Shown in pieces: positions 59,105 to 64,000 of a stretch of 64,000 nt of DNA. The stretch covers positions 62,001 through 126,000 of the forward strand of contig NZ_JNXC01000011.1 in the NCBI RefSeq assembly GCF_000716595.1, written 5' to 3'. The translations under genes and the position numbers were made by a program. This stretch comes from Saccharothrix sp. NRRL B-16314. GTDB taxonomy: Bacteria > Actinomycetota > Actinomycetes > Mycobacteriales > Pseudonocardiaceae. Position 1 is the first letter of the stretch; each line of letters opens with the position of its first letter. The notes under the pieces were generated by a model. That model was not told the DNA's origin, ran no database searches, and saw nothing but the letters and a program-made list of their open reading frames with translations.

Positions 59105-60143
59105 AGCCGTACCCGCCGAAGATCTGGGTCGCCTCACGCGCGTTGTCCATCGCCGCCTCGGACGACACCAGCTTGGCGATCGCCGCCTCGCGCTTGAACG
59201 GCTCGCCGCGCAGCATCTTCGCCGCCGCCTGGTAGTACGCCAACCGCGAGGTGTGCGTGCGGGCCTCCATCTCGGCGATCTTGAACTGGATCGCCTGGTA
59301 GGAGCCGATCTTGTGGCCGAACGCCTCGCGCTCGCCCACGTACCGCAGGCACTCGTCCACGCACCCCTGCGCCAGCCCGACGCCGATGGCCGCGATCGCC
59401 ACCCGGCCTTCGTCCAACGTCTGGAGGAACTGCGCGTAGCCGCGCCCGCGCTCGCCCACCAGGTTCGCCACCGGCACCCGGCAGTCCTGGAACGACAGCT
59501 CACGCGTGTCCGACGCGTTCCAGCCGACCTTGGAGTACTTGCGCGACACCGAGAACCCCGGCGTGCCGCTCGGCACGATGATCGCCGAGATCTCCGGCTT
59601 GCCGTTCTCCCGCTGCCCGGTGATCGCCGCCACCGTCACCAAGCCGGTGATGTCGGTGCCCGAGTTGGTGATGAACGCCTTGGTCCCGTTGATCACCCAC
59701 TCGTCGCCGTCGAGCCGCGCGGTGGTGCGCAGCGCGCCCGCGTCCGACCCGCCGCCGGGCTCGGTCAGCCCGAACGCGCCCAGCACGGAGCCGGAGCACA
59801 TCTGGGGCAGCCAAGCGGCCTTCTGCTCGGCCGAGCCGAAGCGGTACAGCGGCATCGAACCGAGCGAGACCCCGGCCTCCACCGTGATGGCCACGGACGA
59901 GTCGACCCGCGCCAGCTCCTCCAACGCCAGGCACAACGCGAAGTAGTCGCCGCCCATGCCGCCGAACTCCTCCGGGAACGGCAGGCCGAACAGGCCCATC
60001 CGCCCCATCTTGGCGACGATCTCGTACGGGAACTCCTCGCGCTCGTAGAACCCGCCGATGACCGGCGCGACCTCCTCGCGGGCGAACTCCTCGACGGTCT
60101 TGCGCAGCGCCTCGTATTCCTCGTCAAGGCGGAAGTCCAACAT
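58986..60143 (-). CDS. Acyl-CoA dehydrogenase, isovaleryl-CoA type by context
   Basis: A 385-residue flavoprotein dehydrogenase: MLDFRLDEEYEALRKTVEEF, LTEPGGGSDAGALRTTARLD, WVINGTKAFITNSGTDITGL, SFQDCRVPVANLVGERGRGY and the C-terminal IFGGYGFMNEFPVGRFYRDA. It is the third gene, 3 bases behind the biotin carboxylase subunit, in the order known from M. tuberculosis accD1-accA1-fadE19, so isovaleryl-CoA (leucine breakdown) or a similar short branched acyl-CoA is the likely substrate. Electrons go to an electron transfer flavoprotein. GGAGTGA at the end of the upstream gene provides the ribosome site. Confidence 0.9.
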   Translation of the reverse strand: MLDFRLDEEYEALRKTVEEFAREEVAPVIGGFYEREEFPYEIVAKMGRMGLFGLPFPEEFGGMGGDYFALCLALEELARVDSSVAITVEAGVSLGSMPLYRFGSAEQKAAWLPQMCSGSVLGAFGLTEPGGGSDAGALRTTARLDGDEWVINGTKAFITNSGTDITGLVTVAAITGQRENGKPEISAIIVPSGTPGFSVSRKYSKVGWNASDTRELSFQDCRVPVANLVGERGRGYAQFLQTLDEGRVAIAAIGVGLAQGCVDECLRYVGEREAFGHKIGSYQAIQFKIAEMEARTHTSRLAYYQAAAKMLRGEPFKREAAIAKLVSSEAAMDNAREATQIFGGYGFMNEFPVGRFYRDAKILEIGEGTSEVQKMLIARELGLTS

Positions 60144-60146
60144 CGT

Positions 60147-62093
60147 TCACTCCTCGTGGGGCACGACGACGGCCAGGGGTTGGTCCAGCGCGACCTGTTG
60201 GCCCGCCTGGACCCGCACTTCGGTGAGCACGCCGGCCACGGGTGCCGTGACGGTGTGCTCCATCTTCATCGCTTCGACCACGAACAACGGCTGGCCGGCG
60301 GTCACGTGCTCGCCTTGGGCGGCGCGCACCACCAGCACCGTGCCGGGCATCGGGCTGGTCACCGGCCCACCGCTGCCCGCCGCCGACGACGACTCGACCT
60401 CCGACGGCAGGGTCTCGGTCAGCGCCCACGCCCGCCCGTCCGCGCCGAGCCACAGCACGTTGCCCTCTCGGGCCATCGCATACCGCCGACCGCCGACGGT
60501 CAGCGATGCACCGTCGACAGAAGCCTTGAGGCGCAACGGTTCTTTGTCCGCGATCGACACCTCGTCACCGCGCACGCGGACCTCGACGCCGTCGATCAGC
60601 CACTTGGTCCACGCGTGCTCGCCCACCCGCCAGCCGCCGGACTTCTCCCACGGGTCGTCACCGCGCACCGCGAGCTGCCGCTCCAACGCCGCCGCCGCCA
60701 ACACCTCGTCCGGCACGTCGTGGCGCACCAGCGACTCCAGCTTGCGCTCCACCAGCCCGGTGTCCAGCGCGCCCGCCCTAACGTCCGGATCGGCCAGCAG
60801 CGCCCGCAGGAACGGGATGTTCGTCGTCACGCCGAGCACGACCATCCGCCCCAGGGCGGAGTCCAACCGGCGCAACGCCTCCTCGCGCGACGACCCGTGC
60901 GCGATCACCTTGGCCAGCATCGGGTCGTAGTCGCTGCCGACCGCCAACCCGACCGCCAGCGCCGAGTCCACCCGCACGTCCGACGGCTCGTGCAGCGCCA
61001 GCACCGTGCCACCGGTCGGCAGGAACCCGCGCGCCGGGTCCTCGGCGTAGACCCGGGCCTCCACGGCGTGCCTCGTCAGCTCCACGTCGTCGAGCCCGAG
61101 GTGTTCACCGGACGCCACCCGCAGCTGCCACTCGACCAGGTCCACGCCCGTCGCGAGCTCGGTGACGGGGTGCTCGACCTGGAGCCGGGTGTTCATCTCC
61201 ATGAAGAAGTAGTCGCCGGACGCGCCGTCCACGATGAACTCGACGGTGCCCGCGCCGACGTACCCGACGGCCTTCGCCGCCTCGACCGCCGCCGTGCCCA
61301 TGGCGTCCCGCATCTCCGGCGAGACGAGCGGTGACGGCGCCTCTTCGATGATCTTCTGGTGCCGCCGCTGGAGGCTGCACTCACGCTCGCCGAGGTGCAC
61401 CGCGCGGCCGTGCGCGTCGGCCATCACCTGGATCTCGATGTGCCGCGGGTTGCCGATGAACCGCTCGATCAGCAGCGCGTCGTCGCCGAACGACCCGCGC
61501 GCCTCCCGCCGGGCCGACTCGATGGCGTCCCGCAGGCCGTCGCCGGACTCCACCAGCCGCATGCCCTTGCCGCCACCGCCGGCGGACGGCTTCAGCAGCA
61601 CCGGGAACCCGATCTCGTCGGCGGCGGCCACCAGGTCGTCGTCGGTCATCCCGACCTCGGTCCGCCCCGGCACCACCGGCACACCGGCCGCCGCGACGGT
61701 CAGCTTGGCCCGGATCTTGTCGCCCATGGCCTCGATCGCCTCGGCGGGCGGGCCGATGAACACCAGCCCCGCCTTGTCGCACGCCCGCGCGAACTCGGCG
61801 TTCTCCGCGAGGAACCCGTACCCCGGGTGCACGGCCTGCGCGCCGCTCGACACCGCGGCCTCGATGATCCGCTCGATCGACAGGTAGCTCTCCCGCGCCG
61901 ACGCGGGCCCGATCCGCACCGCCACGTCCGCCTGCCGCACGTGCAGCGCGTCGACGTCCGCGTCGCTGTAGACGGCGACCGACCTGATCCCGAACCGGCG
62001 CAGCGCGCGGATCACCCGCACCGCGATCTCACCGCGGTTCGCCACCAGCACGCTGTCGAACATCCCCTGGCGGGTACCTTCCTGGCGGGACAT
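60147..62093 (-). CDS. accA1: Acyl-CoA carboxylase biotin-containing alpha subunit
   Basis: A subunit of about 648 residues: biotin carboxylase ([33 protein letters not shown]-grasp [24 protein letters not shown]), a linker, and a C-terminal biotinyl domain with [10 protein letters not shown] (biotin Lys near 610). It forms the 3-methylcrotonyl-CoA carboxylase with the adjoining beta subunit. ATG 62093 starts six bases after the beta stop; ATG 62063 ([12 protein letters not shown]) is the start used in many family members and is the alternative. Neither has an ideal ribosome site. Acts in leucine degradation by context. Confidence 0.92.
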   Translation of the reverse strand: MSRQEGTRQGMFDSVLVANRGEIAVRVIRALRRFGIRSVAVYSDADVDALHVRQADVAVRIGPASARESYLSIERIIEAAVSSGAQAVHPGYGFLAENAEFARACDKAGLVFIGPPAEAIEAMGDKIRAKLTVAAAGVPVVPGRTEVGMTDDDLVAAADEIGFPVLLKPSAGGGGKGMRLVESGDGLRDAIESARREARGSFGDDALLIERFIGNPRHIEIQVMADAHGRAVHLGERECSLQRRHQKIIEEAPSPLVSPEMRDAMGTAAVEAAKAVGYVGAGTVEFIVDGASGDYFFMEMNTRLQVEHPVTELATGVDLVEWQLRVASGEHLGLDDVELTRHAVEARVYAEDPARGFLPTGGTVLALHEPSDVRVDSALAVGLAVGSDYDPMLAKVIAHGSSREEALRRLDSALGRMVVLGVTTNIPFLRALLADPDVRAGALDTGLVERKLESLVRHDVPDEVLAAAALERQLAVRGDDPWEKSGGWRVGEHAWTKWLIDGVEVRVRGDEVSIADKEPLRLKASVDGASLTVGGRRYAMAREGNVLWLGADGRAWALTETLPSEVESSSAAGSGGPVTSPMPGTVLVVRAAQGEHVTAGQPLFVVEAMKMEHTVTAPVAGVLTEVRVQAGQQVALDQPLAVVVPHEE

Positions 62094-62098
62094 CGCAC

Positions 62099-63703
62099 TC
62101 ACATCCGGAAGACGCCGTAGGAAACCGGCTCGATCGGGGCGTTGGCCGCCGTGGACAGGGACAAGCCGAGCACCATGCGCGTGTCGAGCGGGTCGATCAC
62201 GCCGTCGTCCCACAGCCGGGCCGTGGAGTAGTACGGGTTGCCCTGGTCCTCGTACTGCTGCCGGATCGGGGCCTTGAACGCCTCTTCGTCCTCGGCGGAC
62301 CACGCGTCGCCGAGCTGGTCGCGCCGCACCGTCGCCAGCACCGAAGCGGCCTGCTCACCGCCCATCACCGAGATCCGCGCGTTGGGCCACATCCACAGGA
62401 ACCGGGGCGAGTACGCCCGCCCGCACATCGAGTAGTTGCCCGCGCCGAACGACCCGCCGATGACCACGGTGAACTTCGGCACCCGCGCGCACGCCACCGC
62501 CGTCACCATCTTCGCGCCGTGCTTGGCGATGCCCGCCGCCTCGTACTCCCGGCCCACCATGAACCCGCTGATGTTCTGCAGGAACACCAGCGGCACGCTG
62601 CGCTGGTCGCACAGCTGGATGAAGTGCGCGCCCTTCAACGCCGACTCGCCGAACAGCACGCCGTTGTTGGCGACGATGCCGACCGGGTGGCCGTGGATGC
62701 GGGCGAACCCCGTGACCAGCGTCGTGCCGTACTCCTTCTTGAACTCCTGGAACCGGCTGCCGTCCACGATCCGCGCGATCACCTCGCGCACGTCGTACGG
62801 CGTGCGGCTGTCGGTCGGCACCACCCCGTACAGCTCGGCCGTGTCGACGGCGGGCTCGACGGACGGCTCGACCTGCCACGGCCGCGGCGCGCGGGGGCCG
62901 AGCGTGCTGACGATCGAGCGGACGATCCGCAGCGCGTGCGCGTCGTCCTCCGCCAGGTGGTCGGTGACGCCGGACGTGCGCGAGTGCAGCTCGCCGCCGC
63001 CCAGCTCCTCCGCCGTGACGACCTCGCCGGTCGCGGCCTTCACCAGCGGCGGGCCGCCGAGGAAGATCGTGCCCTGGCCGCGCACGATGACCGCTTCGTC
63101 CGACATCGCGGGCACGTACGCGCCGCCCGCCGTGCACGATCCGAGCACGGCGGCGATCTGCGGGATGCCCCGGCTGGACATGGTGGCCTGGTTGAAGAAG
63201 ATCCGGCCGAAGTGCTCGCGGTCCGGGAACACCTCGTCCTGCCTGGGCAGGAACGCGCCGCCGGAGTCGACCAGGTAGACGCACGGCAGGTTGTTCTGCA
63301 ACGCCACCTCTTGGGCGCGCAGGTGCTTCTTGACCGTCATCGGGTAGTACGTGCCGCCCTTGACGGTGGCGTCGTTGGCGACGACGACGACCTCGCGGCC
63401 GGAGACGCGGCCGACGCCCGTGATGACGCCCGCGGCGGGCGCTTCGTCGCCGTACATGCCGTCGGCGGCGAGCGGCGAGAGTTCGAGGAACGGCGAACCG
63501 GGGTCGAGCAGCGTGTCCACCCGGTCGCGGGGCAGCAGCTTGCCGCGCTCGACGTGCCGGGTACGCGCCTTCTCCGGACCGCCGAGAGCGGCGGTGCCGA
63601 GCTTGGCGCGCAGGTCGTGCACGAGCCGGGTGTGGTCGTCGTGGTAGCGCCGGAAGGCGTCGGCCGACTTGTCGGCCGTGCTGCGCAGCACCGGGGCGTC
63701 CAT
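62099..63703 (-). CDS. accD1: Acyl-CoA carboxylase carboxyltransferase beta subunit (methylcrotonyl-CoA type)
   Basis: A 534-residue carboxyltransferase: [60 protein letters not shown] and [20 protein letters not shown]. These blocks match the 3-methylcrotonyl-CoA carboxylase beta subgroup. GAGGAG before ATG 63703 is the ribosome site. The first gene of the leucine operon (beta, alpha, dehydrogenase); its promoter region carries two GTTA-N8-TAAC operators. Confidence 0.93.
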   Translation of the reverse strand: MDAPVLRSTADKSADAFRRYHDDHTRLVHDLRAKLGTAALGGPEKARTRHVERGKLLPRDRVDTLLDPGSPFLELSPLAADGMYGDEAPAAGVITGVGRVSGREVVVVANDATVKGGTYYPMTVKKHLRAQEVALQNNLPCVYLVDSGGAFLPRQDEVFPDREHFGRIFFNQATMSSRGIPQIAAVLGSCTAGGAYVPAMSDEAVIVRGQGTIFLGGPPLVKAATGEVVTAEELGGGELHSRTSGVTDHLAEDDAHALRIVRSIVSTLGPRAPRPWQVEPSVEPAVDTAELYGVVPTDSRTPYDVREVIARIVDGSRFQEFKKEYGTTLVTGFARIHGHPVGIVANNGVLFGESALKGAHFIQLCDQRSVPLVFLQNISGFMVGREYEAAGIAKHGAKMVTAVACARVPKFTVVIGGSFGAGNYSMCGRAYSPRFLWMWPNARISVMGGEQAASVLATVRRDQLGDAWSAEDEEAFKAPIRQQYEDQGNPYYSTARLWDDGVIDPLDTRMVLGLSLSTAANAPIEPVSYGVFRM

Positions 63704-63716
63704 CGGGCTCCTCGCG

Positions 63717-63758
63717 GTTAGCAGTCGTTAACCCGAGGAGATGTTAGCGCTTGTTAAC
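63717..63758. promoter_or_regulatory. Two matching operators before the leucine operon
   Basis: GTTAGCAGTCGTTAAC (63717-63732) and GTTAGCGCTTGTTAAC (63743-63758): identical GTTAGC and GTTAAC flanks, each a GTTA-N8-TAAC inverted repeat, 26 bases apart. The first adjoins the ribosome site of accD1, so the start of transcription must be close or covered. A TetR-type repressor of acyl-CoA genes is the likely reader; its gene is not in the window. Confidence 0.7.
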
Positions 63759-63771
63759 GCCGGCTCACAAG

Positions 63772-63803
63772 CCGGAGGGGGCCGCGGGTGCGGCCCCCTC
63801 CGG
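63772..63803 (-). terminator. Hairpin terminator of the GDSL hydrolase gene
   Basis: CCGGAGGGGGCCGC (63772-63785), loop GGGT, GCGGCCCCCTCCGG (63790-63803): 14 perfect pairs, 22 bases behind the minus-strand stop at 63825. Confidence 0.8.
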
Positions 63804-63824
63804 GTCACGTCGAACCTGCGGGGC

Positions 63825-64000
63825 TCAGCCCGTGACGGCGTTGAGCTGCGGCAGGTAGCCGAGGCGCTGGCCGTTGCGGTTCGGGTGGTAGGACTCCTCC
63901 ACCGGCCAGGACAGGCTGTTCAGCCACCAGTCCGACGAGCAGATCTCGTGCCCGGTGAACGCGCCGCGCAGGTCCCGGTAGGAGAACGCCTTGGCGCCCG
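63825..64000 (-). CDS. C-terminal part of a secreted SGNH/GDSL hydrolase (cut by window edge)
   Basis: The last 57 codons of a minus-strand gene read HEICSSDWWLNSLSW, then EESYHPNRNGQRLGYLPQLN and end AVTG. The SYHPN-xxG segment is block V of SGNH hydrolases, holding the catalytic Asp/His (here the His of YHPN), and the CSSDWW segment is typical of actinobacterial secreted GDSL lipases. The nucleophile Ser block lies outside the window. A strong hairpin follows. Confidence 0.75.
   Translation of the reverse strand, partial: GAKAFSYRDLRGAFTGHEICSSDWWLNSLSWPVEESYHPNRNGQRLGYLPQLNAVTG

Overview
The window comes from a very GC-rich chromosome with GTG starts, GTGA/ATGA gene overlaps and strong third-position G/C bias. 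Its gene content (ECF42-type sigma factor, SARP/AfsR and LAL regulators, a PE-like/PPE/EspG cassette, DasR-type sites before a chitinase, a TmsA/TmsB pair, the accD1-accA1-fadE order known from mycobacteria) points to a filamentous actinobacterium, probably Pseudonocardiales of the Saccharothrix/Actinosynnema/Lentzea type. The genus is inference. I see no rRNA, tRNA, CRISPR array, insertion sequence, prophage or large biosynthetic cluster, and no gene-free stretch longer than 300 bases; 12692-12914 and 40064-40361 are the longest, and the second holds a terminator.

Layout. 1-4400: an ECF42 stress module (DoxX, SDR, DGPF protein, ECF sigma) with two matching TGTCGA promoters, then an SRPBCC/ArsR pair. 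4500-10700: MFS exporter, AraC regulator divergent from an NAD(P)-binding protein, a LAL regulator divergent from a 33-residue secreted-type peptide. 10800-20400: PepSY membrane protein, a P450-like/isocitrate-lyase fusion with its ArsR regulator, epoxide hydrolase and WYL regulator, PP2C phosphatase, ROK regulator divergent from an oxidoreductase/UPF0303 operon. 20600-26700: secreted enzymes (serine hydrolase, GH18 chitinase, M14 carboxypeptidase) plus an RmlB-like dehydratase. 26800-35700: DUF2630, MerR regulator, RecD2 helicase, two-component system, DUF4173 membrane protein, MscS channel, and a propeptide-like lipoprotein facing a large subtilase (to 38975). 39200-44400: hypothetical proteins, cupin and FAD dehydrogenase. 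44500-50300: a SARP-type regulator divergent from a small type VII secretion substrate cassette. 50350-53550: imine-reductase-like enzyme and a degenerate GGDEF-EAL protein. 53700-63700: lipid and acyl-CoA genes: tmsAB, AidB-like dehydrogenase with enoyl-CoA hydratase, and the leucine-degradation trio. A GDSL hydrolase runs off the right end.

The most unusual structure is a dispersed family of short direct-repeat arrays (15-base unit GTGAGTCCTACGTTC, 22-base period, ending in a variant unit GAATTCAACGCTCA). Five arrays lie between genes at 23.7, 32.4, 33.9, 50.3 and 53.6 kb. The variant end always points toward the bracketed gene(s), two array pairs bracket gene blocks as inverted repeats, and several neighbouring stop codons lie inside repeat units. 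I know of no described function for it.

Several promoter-level predictions are also specific enough to test: two ECF42 promoters, MerR-type 19-bp-spacer promoters at 27150 and 51226, three 11-bp-spaced CGTTGG boxes between the SARP gene and the PPE cassette, paired GTTA-N8-TAAC operators before the leucine operon, and stem-loops that would cover translation starts at 2385 and 11432.
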